In this document: positions 17,789-26,516 of the stretch, piece by piece | Layout: every line of letters starts with the position of its first letter | How positions within the stretch are numbered: position 1 is the stretch's first letter | Source: DATKHR01 sp036557365 | Lineage (GTDB): Bacteria; Acidobacteriota; Vicinamibacteria; Vicinamibacterales; CAVVIG01 | Assembly (NCBI GenBank): GCA_036557365.1 | Contig: DATBHR010000038.1 | Location: forward strand, 1 to 64,000 | Direction: 5' to 3' | Length of the DNA: 64,000 nt | Made by a program: the position numbers and the translations under genes | The notes under the pieces: generated by a model | What the model was told of the DNA's origin: nothing | The model's input: only the letters and a program-made list of their open reading frames with translations | The model's database searches: none

Positions 17789-19893
17789 TGCGTCCGCTGT
17801 TGCCAACGCCTGTCCGGCGTCTCCACTGGCCGCCTGATGCCAGCACGCCAGATTCGATCGTCATGCGCGAGTGGCTCGTGACGAACGGCCTCGGCGGATA
17901 CGCATCGGGCACCGTCGCGGGCGCGATCACACGCCGGTACCACGGATTGCTGATCGCTGCGCTGCCGGCGCCAATGGGCCGCACCGTGATGCTGAGCCAC
18001 GTCGCGGAGCAGGCGCGGCTGGCGGATGGCCGGCGCGTCGAGATCAACGAGCGCGAGCGATCCGGCGACGCACCGGACGCCAAAGGCACCGGCTATCTCG
18101 TCGAGTTCCGACTCGAGGCGGGCCTGCCGATCTGGCGATACGACATCGACGGCTGCGTCATCGAGAAGCGGCTCTTCATGCCGCACATGCAGAACACCGT
18201 GCTCATCGTGTACGACCTGGTGAGCGGCGCCGATCAAGTCGAGCTCGTCCTCCGGCCTTCGGTGAATTTCCGCGCGCAGGAAGTCTCGGTGAGCGAGGCG
18301 CTCGGCTGGCCGTATGAATTTCGCGCCATCGGCGCACGCTACGAAATCACGCTGCCCGGCAGCCCGCTGCCCGCGCTCGCGCTTGGCATGTCCGCGCCGG
18401 ACGCGACGTTCACCCTGAAGGCGATGCGGATCGAGAACGTGCTGTATCCGGTTGAGGAGAGCCGAGGCTACCAGGCGCGCGGTGTGCTGTGGAGTCCCGG
18501 CTACTTCAAGGTGACGCTGAAGAGCGGAGGACGAACGTCGCTCGTCGCCTCGACGGAAGCGGCCGAAACGCTTGCGGTGCTGCCGCCCGATGCCGCCCTC
18601 GAAGCAGAGCGCATCCGCCGCGAGCGTCTGCTCGCGCGCGCGCAGCCGGAGGCGCGAACCGGCATCCCCGCGGAGCTCGTGCTCGCCGCCGATCAATTCA
18701 TCATCACGCCGGCCGGCCGCACCGAAGAGGCGGCACGCGCTCACGCGTTCGGTGACGAAGTCCGGACCGTCATCGCCGGCTATCACTGGTTCACCGACTG
18801 GGGCCGCGACACGATGATCAGCCTCGAAGGGCTGACGCTCACGACCGGACGGCACGTCGAGGCGGGCTACATTCTCAGAACCTTCGCGCACTACGTTCAC
18901 AACGGCCTCATCCCGAACATGTTTCCCGAGGGGCATCGTGAAGGCCTGTACCACACCGCCGACGCGACGCTGTGGTTCTTCCACGCCATCCAGCGCTACG
19001 TCGAGGTCTGCGACGATCACCTCACGCTCCGCCGGCTGTATCCAACCCTCGTGCACATCGTCGACAAGCACGTCGGCGGCACCGACTTCGGCATCCACGT
19101 CGACGACCGCGACGGTCTCCTGACGCAGGGCGCTCCCGGCTATCAGCTGACGTGGATGGACGCGAAGGTGGAAGACTGGGTCGTCACGCCTCGCCGGGGC
19201 AAAGCGGTCGAGATCAACGCGCTCTGGTTCAACGCGCTGATGCTGATGGCCGACTGGGCGCGCGAGCTCGGGGATTCGCGCGCCGACGAGTACGCGAAGC
19301 TGGCGGCGCGCGTCCAGCAGTCGTTCAACGACCGATTCTGGTTCGCCCGCGGTCAGTTCCTCTACGACGTCGTCGACGTTGACGGCGTTGCCGGTCAGAT
19401 GGACGCGAAGTGCCGTCCGAACCAGGTCCTCAGCATCGCGCTGGCTCATGCCGTCCTCGAACGCAGCCGCTGGGAGCCGGTGATGCGTGCCGTCCGCGAT
19501 CGGCTGCTGACGCCCGTCGGCCTGCGATCGCTCGCGCCCGGCGATCCCGACTACAAGGCCAAGTACTTCGGCGATCTGCGCGCGCGTGACGCGGCCTACC
19601 ACCAGGGCACGGTCTGGGCCTGGCTCGCGGGACCGTTCGTCGATGCGTGGCTGAAAGTGTATCCAGACGACCTTGCGGGAGCGGAGAAGGCCATCGCCGG
19701 CTTCGTGCCGCACCTCGACGATGCGTGCATCGGTTCGATCAGCGAGGTCTTCGATGCCGAGCCGCCGTTCACGCCGCGCGGCTGCATCGCTCAGGCATGG
19801 AGCGTGGCCGAAGTGCTGCGGGTCTGGGTGAATCTCGCGAGACGAGCTCGACCGCGTACGGACGAGCCTCAGCTGGCATCCAGCTTGCGATGA
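17788..19893 (+). CDS. Glycogen debranching enzyme (amylo-alpha-1,6-glucosidase, GH133-type)
   Basis: 701 residues. The N-terminal domain (REWLVTNGLGGYASGTVAG, RRYHGLLIAALPAP; residues about 27-300) is the GDE_N domain, and the C-terminal alpha/alpha barrel contains AGYHWFTDWGRDTMISLEGL (about residues 330-350) and NMFPEGHREGLYHTADATLWF, typical of archaeal/bacterial GDE_C. It hydrolyses alpha-1,6 branches of glycogen, providing linear maltodextrins that could feed the TreY/TreZ route. The start overlaps the treZ stop, so the pair is translationally coupled. Full length, all domains present. Confidence 0.92.
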   Translation: MRPLLPTPVRRLHWPPDASTPDSIVMREWLVTNGLGGYASGTVAGAITRRYHGLLIAALPAPMGRTVMLSHVAEQARLADGRRVEINERERSGDAPDAKGTGYLVEFRLEAGLPIWRYDIDGCVIEKRLFMPHMQNTVLIVYDLVSGADQVELVLRPSVNFRAQEVSVSEALGWPYEFRAIGARYEITLPGSPLPALALGMSAPDATFTLKAMRIENVLYPVEESRGYQARGVLWSPGYFKVTLKSGGRTSLVASTEAAETLAVLPPDAALEAERIRRERLLARAQPEARTGIPAELVLAADQFIITPAGRTEEAARAHAFGDEVRTVIAGYHWFTDWGRDTMISLEGLTLTTGRHVEAGYILRTFAHYVHNGLIPNMFPEGHREGLYHTADATLWFFHAIQRYVEVCDDHLTLRRLYPTLVHIVDKHVGGTDFGIHVDDRDGLLTQGAPGYQLTWMDAKVEDWVVTPRRGKAVEINALWFNALMLMADWARELGDSRADEYAKLAARVQQSFNDRFWFARGQFLYDVVDVDGVAGQMDAKCRPNQVLSIALAHAVLERSRWEPVMRAVRDRLLTPVGLRSLAPGDPDYKAKYFGDLRARDAAYHQGTVWAWLAGPFVDAWLKVYPDDLAGAEKAIAGFVPHLDDACIGSISEVFDAEPPFTPRGCIAQAWSVAEVLRVWVNLARRARPRTDEPQLASSLR

Positions 19894-19915
19894 ACGAGGC
19901 CCCAGGAGGTCGTTC

Positions 19916-20200
19916 ATGGCGAAGAATCCGGAAACCAACAGCATCCTTGGAGACATCAACCCTGTTCAACGTGATCACGATCGTGACGAACCCGCCGTAC
20001 GGGATCACGACGAAGAGCAGGAAGAACAGAACGACGAGTCGATGGTCGGCGGATCGCGTCACGATCGGACGGAGCATTCGGGCTCGCGTGACGTAACGGA
20101 AGGCGTCACTGGCGGACTCGGCACCGAAACCGGCGGCACGCGGAACTACCGGTCGGGCACCGGCGCGACCGGCGGCGACATCGGCAACCGCCCCGAATAA
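19916..20200 (+). CDS. Small hydrophilic protein of unknown function
   Basis: 94 residues, preceded by a perfect AGGAGG seven bases before the ATG, so translation is well supported. The sequence is very rich in Gly, Asp, Glu, Arg and Asn, has no hydrophobic segment, and ends in a Gly/Thr-rich run (VTGGLGTETGGTRNYRSGTG). The composition resembles intrinsically disordered stress or desiccation-type proteins (LEA/hydrophilin-like), which would suit the neighbouring trehalose gene, but no family is recognised. It lies 22 bases after the debranching enzyme and is probably in the same operon. Confidence 0.7.
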   Translation: MAKNPETNSILGDINPVQRDHDRDEPAVRDHDEEQEEQNDESMVGGSRHDRTEHSGSRDVTEGVTGGLGTETGGTRNYRSGTGATGGDIGNRPE

Positions 20201-20209
20201 AAGAGCGCG

Positions 20210-20608
20210 TCAATCTCTGCCGCGCAGACGGCGAAGCGCGCGTCGTTCGCGCTTGTCGGGCGCGCGCGGCGGCGTGACCGCTGCTCGATACAAACGCTCG
20301 AGACGCCGCGCCTCAATCTCCTCGGGAGTGAGGGGCGGCGTCAAATCCTCGTACAGTTTCCGCGCATCGGCCTTCCGCATGTGCGACCCGGCAAGCGCGA
20401 CGACATTCAATCGCTGCTTGCGTCCGTACGGCCGGCTGATTTCCAGCTCGTCCCCTGATTTCAACAAACGATGCGGCTTGGCGGGCTCGGAATTGACGCG
20501 CACGCGTCCGGCGTTGCACGCGCGCTGCGCCTCCGATCGCGTGCGGAACACGCACGCGACGTCGAGCCAGATGTCGAGGCGGACGCCATCGTCCGCGGCT
20601 GCTGCCAT
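20210..20608 (-). CDS. S4-domain RNA-binding protein (Hsp15/RqcP-like)
   Basis: 132 residues. The S4 domain covers about residues 9-65: VRLDIWLDVACVFRTRSEAQ, then ACNAGRVRVNSEPAKPHRLL and the strand DELEISR. This matches Hsp15/YlmH-type small S4 proteins, which bind 50S subunits carrying stalled peptidyl-tRNA. A basic C-terminal tail (RAPDKRERRALRRLRGRD) should bind RNA. The start is the ATG at 20608; the long upstream extension of the frame runs inside lldP and is rejected. It begins 2 bases after the lldP stop. Confidence 0.8.
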   Translation of the reverse strand: MAAAADDGVRLDIWLDVACVFRTRSEAQRACNAGRVRVNSEPAKPHRLLKSGDELEISRPYGRKQRLNVVALAGSHMRKADARKLYEDLTPPLTPEEIEARRLERLYRAAVTPPRAPDKRERRALRRLRGRD

Positions 20609-20610
20609 CG

Positions 20611-22293
20611 TTACTTTTGCGCAATCGGCACGAAGCCTGGCAGGACGTAGGCGAACACCAGGGCGATGATGCCCATCACCCCCATCAGCAGCGCGCTGTG
20701 CTTGATCGTAAAACGAAACAGCCGGCTCTCGTCGGCGGATGACATGCCCGTCGCCGCGACGGCGACCGCGATGCTCTGGACTGAAATCATTTTGCCCATC
20801 ACGCCCGCCGCAGAGTTCACCGCGGCCGTGAGAACCGGGTTCAGGCCAAGCGCATTCGCGGTCACCACTTGAAGGTTGCCGAACAGGGCGTTCGCGGAGG
20901 TGTCGCTGCCGGTCAGAAACACACCGAGCCATCCGACCACGGCGCTGAAAAACGGAAACGCTGGGCCGCTCGCGGCCAGCGCAAGCCCCAGCGTGGACGT
21001 CATGCCCGAGTAGTTCATCAGGTACGCGAGGCCGAGCATCGTCGCGATCGTCAGCATCGCGAACGCGAGCTGCTTGAAGGTGGCGACATACAGATCGACG
21101 ACCTTGCGCGGTCCGACGCCGAGGAAGAGCGCCGAAGCCAGCGTCGCAAGGAAGCACGCGGTACCCGAAGCGCTCAACCAGTTGAACGTGAACACGGCCG
21201 CATACGGCGACTCGGTCGGCGTCACCGGGGGAACACGCTGGATCAGATTGTGTAGCCCGGGGACGTTGATGCCGTTCAGCACCGTCGCGCTCCGCGGCAA
21301 CGACGGTGACAGCACGCTATGCGTCCATCGATCGAGGCTCGACTTGATCGCGGGCTCGCCCCACGCCATCACGAACGCGACCAGCAGCAGGTAGGGAAGC
21401 CAGGCGACGAAGACCTGGCTGCCGGAATGACGGCGCGCGGCCTGCGTCACCGGATGATCGGTATCGAGCCGCATGATCGTCGCCGGTTTCCAGACCTTCA
21501 GGACGATGATCATCACGACGATGCACGTGAGCGAGCTGAGGATGTCGGTCAGTTCGGGCCCGACGAAATTGGAGACGAAGAACTGCATGCCGGCGAACGA
21601 AATGCCGCACGCGAGAATGGCGGGCAGCACACCGAGGGCGCGCGCAGGGCCGGCCATGACGAAGATGAGGTAGCCGGGGATGAAGACCGAAATCATCGCG
21701 CAGAGCCGGCCGACCATGGCGCTGAGCGGCAAGACCGGCAGGCCCGTGACGTTGGCCAGCGTGGTGACCGGAATGCCGATCGATCCGAATGCGACGGGCG
21801 CCGTGTTCGCGAGCAGACAGATGCCCGCCGCATAGAACGGATCGAAGCCGAGTCCGGCGAGCATCGCGCCCGACACGGCCACCGGCGCGCCGAAGCCCGC
21901 CGCACCTTCGATGAACGCGCCGAACGAAAACGCGATGAACATCGCCTGCAGGCGCCGATCGTCGGTGAGCGTGCCGACGGAATCCTTGATGATCTCGAAT
22001 TTGCCGGTATCGACGGCAAGCCGGTACAGCATGATCGAGCTGAACACGATCCACGCGATCGGGAAGATGCCGTACGCCGCGCCGTAGAGCGTCGACAGAA
22101 TCGCCAGCTTGATCGGCATGCCGTAGACGGCGAGCGATACTACGAACGCGGCTGCGAGCGAACTCATCGCCGACTGCCACGCCGGCTTGCGCAGCACGCC
22201 GAGCATCAGGAACAGGACGAAAATCGGGATGGTCGCCACGAGCGCTGACGCTCCCAGGCTGCCAGCGACGGGTTCGTAGTTGTGTTGCCACAT
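20611..22293 (-). CDS. lldP: L-lactate permease
   Basis: 560 residues with 13 or more hydrophobic segments, the normal size of LctP-family (TC 2.A.14) permeases. The N-terminus MWQHNYEPVAGSLGASALVA and the motifs FGAFIEGAAGFGAPVAVSGA and ANTAPVAFGSIGIPVTTLA are diagnostic. It imports lactate (or glycolate) with protons across the cytoplasmic membrane. No lactate dehydrogenase gene (lldD or lutABC) is adjacent. The gene is divergent from the lipoprotein gene, with overlapping -10 elements in the 59-base gap. Confidence 0.95.
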   Translation of the reverse strand: MWQHNYEPVAGSLGASALVATIPIFVLFLMLGVLRKPAWQSAMSSLAAAFVVSLAVYGMPIKLAILSTLYGAAYGIFPIAWIVFSSIMLYRLAVDTGKFEIIKDSVGTLTDDRRLQAMFIAFSFGAFIEGAAGFGAPVAVSGAMLAGLGFDPFYAAGICLLANTAPVAFGSIGIPVTTLANVTGLPVLPLSAMVGRLCAMISVFIPGYLIFVMAGPARALGVLPAILACGISFAGMQFFVSNFVGPELTDILSSLTCIVVMIIVLKVWKPATIMRLDTDHPVTQAARRHSGSQVFVAWLPYLLLVAFVMAWGEPAIKSSLDRWTHSVLSPSLPRSATVLNGINVPGLHNLIQRVPPVTPTESPYAAVFTFNWLSASGTACFLATLASALFLGVGPRKVVDLYVATFKQLAFAMLTIATMLGLAYLMNYSGMTSTLGLALAASGPAFPFFSAVVGWLGVFLTGSDTSANALFGNLQVVTANALGLNPVLTAAVNSAAGVMGKMISVQSIAVAVAATGMSSADESRLFRFTIKHSALLMGVMGIIALVFAYVLPGFVPIAQK

Positions 22294-22324
22294 GGGCGCG
22301 GTCGCTCCTCCGGACGGACGGCGG

Positions 22325-22332
22325 ATTATACT
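22325..22332. promoter_or_regulatory. Overlapping divergent -10 elements between lldP and the lipoprotein gene
   Basis: The eight bases read TATAAT on the minus strand (22330-22325, perfect consensus, 32 bases before the lldP ATG) and TATACT on the plus strand (22327-22332, 21 bases before the lipoprotein ATG). No convincing -35 is seen on either side. The overlap implies mutually exclusive or coordinated firing. Confidence 0.5.
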
Positions 22333-22352
22333 CGCTCGACCTCCCCACGCCC

Positions 22353-23066
22353 ATGACGTCCGACGGCTGGAACATGTCTGCGTTTGCCACCGCGCACGGA
22401 CGCGGCGTCGGCGCAGCGGTCGTCGCGCTGCTCCTGTTCGCCGCCGCCGGCTGCCATGCGCCGACGTCGCCGTCGAAGGCAGCGGGTTCCGTCGACGTGC
22501 TCGACTACGTGCTCGGCGCCGCTGAGTCGTGGCCCCGCGTCGGGAGCCAGTCGCAAAATCAAGTCGTCGAGGACGCGCGCCGCGAGGTGTGCTGGGTGAA
22601 GTACGCCAACCCGCGCACGTTCGAGTGCTGGCGGTGGGACGACCAGTTCATCTATCACGTCGTCGACCATGCGATCGACGGCAATACCGGCGAGTCGTAT
22701 CAATTCGACGACGGGCGGTGGCTGCCGCGAAGGTTGAACGGGGAGTGGAACCTGGACGTGACGACGCACATCACGTGGTTCGATCCGGCGTGCCGCGTCA
22801 TCGCCGAACGATCGGGGCCGGCGCGCTACCATCAGCGCGCCTGGATCGAACCGGCGCGCGACCTCGGCGGCGATCTCGGCGTCCGGAGCGTCCTCGTGCT
22901 GGAGTACTCGCCGCAGAGTGCCGGCGGCGGACCATCGTCGGCCGAGCGCTTCTCGTTCGGGCGCGGCGTCGGATGGTTCGAGTGGGCGCGGGGCGACACG
23001 GTTCGCACCTTCGCACGAATCGGCGGTCCTGCGATGCCGGTTGCACAGGATGTCCGCTGCCGCTAA
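22353..23066 (+). CDS. Putative lipoprotein of unknown function
   Basis: 237 residues (230 if the internal ATG at 22374 is used). A hydrophobic segment ends in the lipobox AAAGC, so the mature protein should be an outer-membrane or periplasmic lipoprotein starting at Cys. The mature part is rich in Trp and acidic residues (VCWVKYANPRTFECWRWDD, YQFDDGRWLPRRL) with two to three further cysteines. No family is recognised. It precedes the J-domain gene by 56 bases. Confidence 0.75.
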   Translation: MTSDGWNMSAFATAHGRGVGAAVVALLLFAAAGCHAPTSPSKAAGSVDVLDYVLGAAESWPRVGSQSQNQVVEDARREVCWVKYANPRTFECWRWDDQFIYHVVDHAIDGNTGESYQFDDGRWLPRRLNGEWNLDVTTHITWFDPACRVIAERSGPARYHQRAWIEPARDLGGDLGVRSVLVLEYSPQSAGGGPSSAERFSFGRGVGWFEWARGDTVRTFARIGGPAMPVAQDVRCR

Positions 23067-23122
23067 GCGCCTGCCCGACGCCGACTCTCCGGGCGCTGCG
23101 ATCGGCCGATAAAACCGTAAGC

Positions 23123-23683
23123 ATGACGACCACAACCGAAGCGCCCGCGGACTTCTACGAGCTGCTGCAAATCAGCCCGAACGCCGAGCCCGAGACGGTC
23201 CATCGCGTGTACCGCCTGCTCGCGCAGCGATTTCATCCCGACAATCAGGAGACGGGTAACGACGCGCGATTTCGTGAACTGACGGACGCGTACGAGGTCC
23301 TGAGCGACCCCGCGCGGCGGGCGAAGTACGACGTGGCCCATGCGCGGCAGCGCCAGGACCGATGGCGGCTGGTCTCGAGCGGAACGGAATCTGAGAACGA
23401 TTTCAACTCCGAGCAGCAGGTGCGGTTGACCGTGCTCGAAGTGCTGTACACGAAGCGGCGGACGGAGCCCTACAGCCCGGGACTCTTCGCGAACGACATG
23501 GAGCAGCTCACCGGCCGGCCGCGCGAACACCTCGAATTCACCTTCTGGTTTCTCATCCAGAAGAAGTTCGTGAGCCGCTCGGACAATTCGCTGCTCGTCA
23601 TCACCGCTGATGGCGTCGAATACCTGGAGGCGAACTACCAGGGCCTGCAGCGGCGCCGACTGCGCGCGCCCGACCAGCAGTAA
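23123..23683 (+). CDS. J-domain protein with unknown C-terminal domain
   Basis: 186 residues. The J domain occupies residues 10-68 (FYELLQISPNAEPETVHRVY, HPD in RFHPDNQETG, then ELTDAYEVLSDPARRAKYD). The remaining 110 residues contain a winged-helix-like region (VRLTVLEVLYTKRRTEPYSP, LEFTFWFLIQKKFVSRSDNS, LLVITADGVEYLEANY), suggesting a specialised DnaK cochaperone or DNA/protein adaptor. There is no Gly/Phe region, zinc finger or CbpA-type C-terminus. The ATG at 23123 gives the normal J-domain start; the upstream frame belongs to no gene. Confidence 0.85.
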   Translation: MTTTTEAPADFYELLQISPNAEPETVHRVYRLLAQRFHPDNQETGNDARFRELTDAYEVLSDPARRAKYDVAHARQRQDRWRLVSSGTESENDFNSEQQVRLTVLEVLYTKRRTEPYSPGLFANDMEQLTGRPREHLEFTFWFLIQKKFVSRSDNSLLVITADGVEYLEANYQGLQRRRLRAPDQQ

Positions 23684-23719
23684 GCCGCCACGCCCGGGCG
23701 ATGAAATCCTTCGCGCGCG

Positions 23720-23818
23720 TCAGCGCGCGAAGGCGCGAACGAGGACGACGCTCAGCTCGAACACTCCGAGAAGAATCGCGGCGACGTACAGCTGCCTCTT
23801 GTCAAAAAATGTGTCCAT
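23720..23818 (-). CDS. 32-residue single-pass membrane peptide
   Basis: A minus-strand frame from ATG (23818) to TGA (23720) encodes 32 residues: a charged N-terminus (MDTFFDKRQ), a hydrophobic span (LYVAAILLGVFELSVVLV) and a basic end (RAFAR). The GAGG six bases before the ATG is a good Shine-Dalgarno. The positive-charge distribution predicts an N-out, C-in single helix. No family is recognised; it could be a small regulator of a transporter or a stress peptide. It lies in an otherwise empty 333-base gap (23684-24016) that holds nothing else except a hairpin near the CHAT gene. Confidence 0.5.
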   Translation of the reverse strand: MDTFFDKRQLYVAAILLGVFELSVVLVRAFAR

Positions 23819-23975
23819 TACACACCTCGATGGCTGAGGTTCAAGGGCAAGCGTTGTGCCGCGTCGAATCGTGGACGGGACGGGTTCTATCCTGAGGACT
23901 GCCGCGAGCTTAGGCGGGTGACCACAATTTCGTGAGCGGCGTCGTGCAGGCGGGAGTGCCGCGCGGCTTTCGGAT

Positions 23976-24010
23976 TCGTCAGCCGTCGCACAGGAATGGC
24001 CGGCTGACGA
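23976..24010 (-). terminator. 10-bp inverted repeat after the CHAT gene
   Basis: Bases 23976-23985 and 24001-24010 are perfect reverse complements with a 15-base loop, located 7 bases beyond the stop of the CHAT gene on the minus strand. No U-tract follows, so it is a weak candidate terminator or RNA-stabilising hairpin. Confidence 0.4.
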
Positions 24011-24016
24011 CCGCGC

Positions 24017-26485
24017 TCAGGGCGCGACCGTGAACAGCTCGAACGGTCCCCAGTAGTACGGTTTTTCCAGTCCCGTCAGCTGCATCATGGCGAGCTTTGC
24101 TTTGCGCAGCGCCTCGGCCGGCGGTTCGCCGGCGGCGAGGTTCGCATACAGCGCGTCCATCAAATTTGCGGTGGACTGATCGTCCACGTCCCACAGTCCC
24201 GCGATCACGCGCTTCGCGCCCGCGCGCAGAAATGCCCACGCAAATCCGACGAGCCCTTCACCGGAGTACGTCCGCTCGCCGGCGCTGCGGCACGCCGAGA
24301 CCGTGACGAGATCCGCGCGCAGCGGCAGGTCCGCGACGTCGCGCGCGTACAGCTTGTACGCACCGTGCTCGCTCGACAGAATCACCGCGGAGTCGAGCGG
24401 ACTCTCGACGTTTGCCGCCGCGTGCGCAGTGAAGTGGATGTTCGTGAACCGATCGAGGTTTGCGCTGCGGTACGCAGCCGGCGACGCCGTGGCGCCGGAG
24501 AACGAGACGACGTGATTGGGATCGAAGTGCCGCGACACTTTGGCCATTTCTGCCGTGGCGTAGCTCAATGACGGATATTGCGGGTCGCTGTCCGTCGGCG
24601 CGCCGAACAGCAGGAGCGAGCGCGGCGTTCGCTGATCCCGTGCGGTCCGAACGGCCGGCGCCGAACGCACGTCACGCGTCATCAACAGACCCAGCGACGG
24701 CGCGATCTGGATTTGAACGTCCTCGATCCAGTAGTGTCGCTTCGGGCCGTCGACGGGCAGCGTCTCGAAGTTCAGCGCGTGCAGCGCGCCGTCGGGGACG
24801 ATCACGATCGAACTGCCCGGAGGGATCCACCGGGCGGCCGGCGCGACGAGCGCCGCATACAACCGGTCGCCGGACGTCGAGCGCGAACTCAGAGGATCGC
24901 CGACGGCAGAAGAAATCAGCGTTCGATAATCCTTGACCATCGCCTCGATCCGATCGGCGGCGTCGATCGCCACGAGGTGGACGTCCTTGCCAGAGACCAC
25001 CCACAGCCATGATTGGGTGGGCTGCAGCCAGTAAAACAGAAACGTCTTTCCGCTTCGCGCCGCGAGCTGGCGGAGCGACGTCACGCTCAAGCGGGGAGTC
25101 GTCTCGCTCCGCTGTCGCTCGGCGAGCACACGGCCGCGGCTGGAGTCCGCCACTTCGAGCGCGCGATCGGTTTGATGCTGGGTGATGAGGACATCGACAT
25201 ACTCTCGATAAAACTGAATCAGGCTTGCCAGGTACGACAGCTTGTAGTCGGTCTTCAGCAGGTCCGCCCGGGTCTGTTCGATGATGTCGAGCGCCTGCTC
25301 GAATGATTCCGCCGCGCGATCGGGATGACCTTGCGCAATTGCTGTCCTCGCGAGACCTGCGTAGGCATCCCAGCGGGCCGCCGGATCTCCGGTCGACGAC
25401 GCGACGGCGGATTCAAAGAGCTGGCGCGCGCGATCGATTTGGCCGCGCCCGGCGGAAATCGACGCCGCGTTCAGCGTGTTCCACACGACGCGTTCCGTTC
25501 CCTGCGCCTGACGGATCGTCGTCGCTTCGTTGTTGTAGCGTTCGGCTTCGTCCCAGCGATTGACGCTCGCGAGCGCTTCCGACAGATTTCCGGCCAGCTT
25601 CGCCATGTCTGCCGTTGCGCCGACAGACTTCGCGATGTCGAACGCGCGTTGAAGATAGGGAAGTGACTCGTCGGGATGTCCCTGAATGAGGTAGCTGCGT
25701 CCGAGTTCGCCGAGCGCTTGTTCAAGGCGAACCGGCGGTCCCCGCCGCTCATACACCGACACGGCCTGGCGCTGCACGGCGAAGGCTCGCTCGTAGTCCC
25801 CGAGCTCCGCGTAGCAGATGCCGGCGTTGTACAGCGAGACGGAGTAAATCGTCAGCGAGTCGATACCCTTGAGGCCGATGACGTGCTCGAACCACGGAAG
25901 CGCTTCGTCGAAGCGTTTGTTGACGAGGCGACCCATGCCCAGATCGTTGCTCGCCGACGCTTCGTGGTAGCGATCGCCTGCCGCCGCGGAATCTGCGATC
26001 ACGGACCGCAGGAGCGCCTCTGCCTCCGTGCGCTGACCCTGGCGCAGCTTGATCTGGCCTTCGAGGATGCTGAGATCCCGGCGAACATCCTTGGGCGCCG
26101 GCAGCGGACGCGCCTCCTCAATGGCGGTCAGCGCATCCGCGAGCTTGCCGCGAGCAATCTGGGCGCGCGCCTGAAGGAATTTCTGACGCGCGCGGAGCGA
26201 ATCGAAGGCCGATCCTTCGGGAAGGGTCGCGACGAGATCCGGCCGGGCGTCGTCGATTTTGAGCTGGAGAATCAGGCTCTCCGCGCGAAGGAGACGGAAA
26301 TCCCACGCGGCAGCGTTACCGGATCCCGAGTGTGCGAGGCCTTCCTCGGCGAGCTTTTGAGCACTCAGCAGATCGCCGCCGCGCAACGTCGCGATGACGT
26401 CGTCACGCAGACGTGTCGAATGCCCTGGAGACGCTCCCGTGCATGCAACCGCCCAGATCACGCATGCCAGGAGTACAAGTCTCAT
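24017..26485 (-). CDS. TPR-repeat CHAT-domain putative cysteine protease, lipoprotein
   Basis: About 822 residues from the ATG at 26485. MRLVLLACVIWAVACTG is a lipoprotein signal peptide with lipobox AVAC. Residues about 30-480 are helical TPR-type repeats (for example SLYNAGICYAELGDYERAFA and LGELGRSYLIQGHPDESLPY). Residues about 510-815 are the CHAT domain, a caspase-like fold: catalytic His688 in HFTAHAAAN and Cys732 in VTVSACRSAG, followed by GEGLVGFAWAFLRAGAKRV. Both catalytic residues are present, so it is probably an active protease or peptide-binding sensor, but exported. An upstream in-frame start is rejected because it precedes the signal peptide. It follows a 290-residue gene of unknown function by 31 bases. 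Confidence 0.85.
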   Translation of the reverse strand: MRLVLLACVIWAVACTGASPGHSTRLRDDVIATLRGGDLLSAQKLAEEGLAHSGSGNAAAWDFRLLRAESLILQLKIDDARPDLVATLPEGSAFDSLRARQKFLQARAQIARGKLADALTAIEEARPLPAPKDVRRDLSILEGQIKLRQGQRTEAEALLRSVIADSAAAGDRYHEASASNDLGMGRLVNKRFDEALPWFEHVIGLKGIDSLTIYSVSLYNAGICYAELGDYERAFAVQRQAVSVYERRGPPVRLEQALGELGRSYLIQGHPDESLPYLQRAFDIAKSVGATADMAKLAGNLSEALASVNRWDEAERYNNEATTIRQAQGTERVVWNTLNAASISAGRGQIDRARQLFESAVASSTGDPAARWDAYAGLARTAIAQGHPDRAAESFEQALDIIEQTRADLLKTDYKLSYLASLIQFYREYVDVLITQHQTDRALEVADSSRGRVLAERQRSETTPRLSVTSLRQLAARSGKTFLFYWLQPTQSWLWVVSGKDVHLVAIDAADRIEAMVKDYRTLISSAVGDPLSSRSTSGDRLYAALVAPAARWIPPGSSIVIVPDGALHALNFETLPVDGPKRHYWIEDVQIQIAPSLGLLMTRDVRSAPAVRTARDQRTPRSLLLFGAPTDSDPQYPSLSYATAEMAKVSRHFDPNHVVSFSGATASPAAYRSANLDRFTNIHFTAHAAANVESPLDSAVILSSEHGAYKLYARDVADLPLRADLVTVSACRSAGERTYSGEGLVGFAWAFLRAGAKRVIAGLWDVDDQSTANLMDALYANLAAGEPPAEALRKAKLAMMQLTGLEKPYYWGPFELFTVAP

Positions 26486-26516
26486 GTCCGAATCGCCCGC
26501 GAGACGTCGCAGGCTT

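Noticed and set aside
20609..21157. N-terminal extension of the S4-domain protein
   Set aside because: It runs entirely within lldP; the ATG at 20608 gives the normal S4-protein start.
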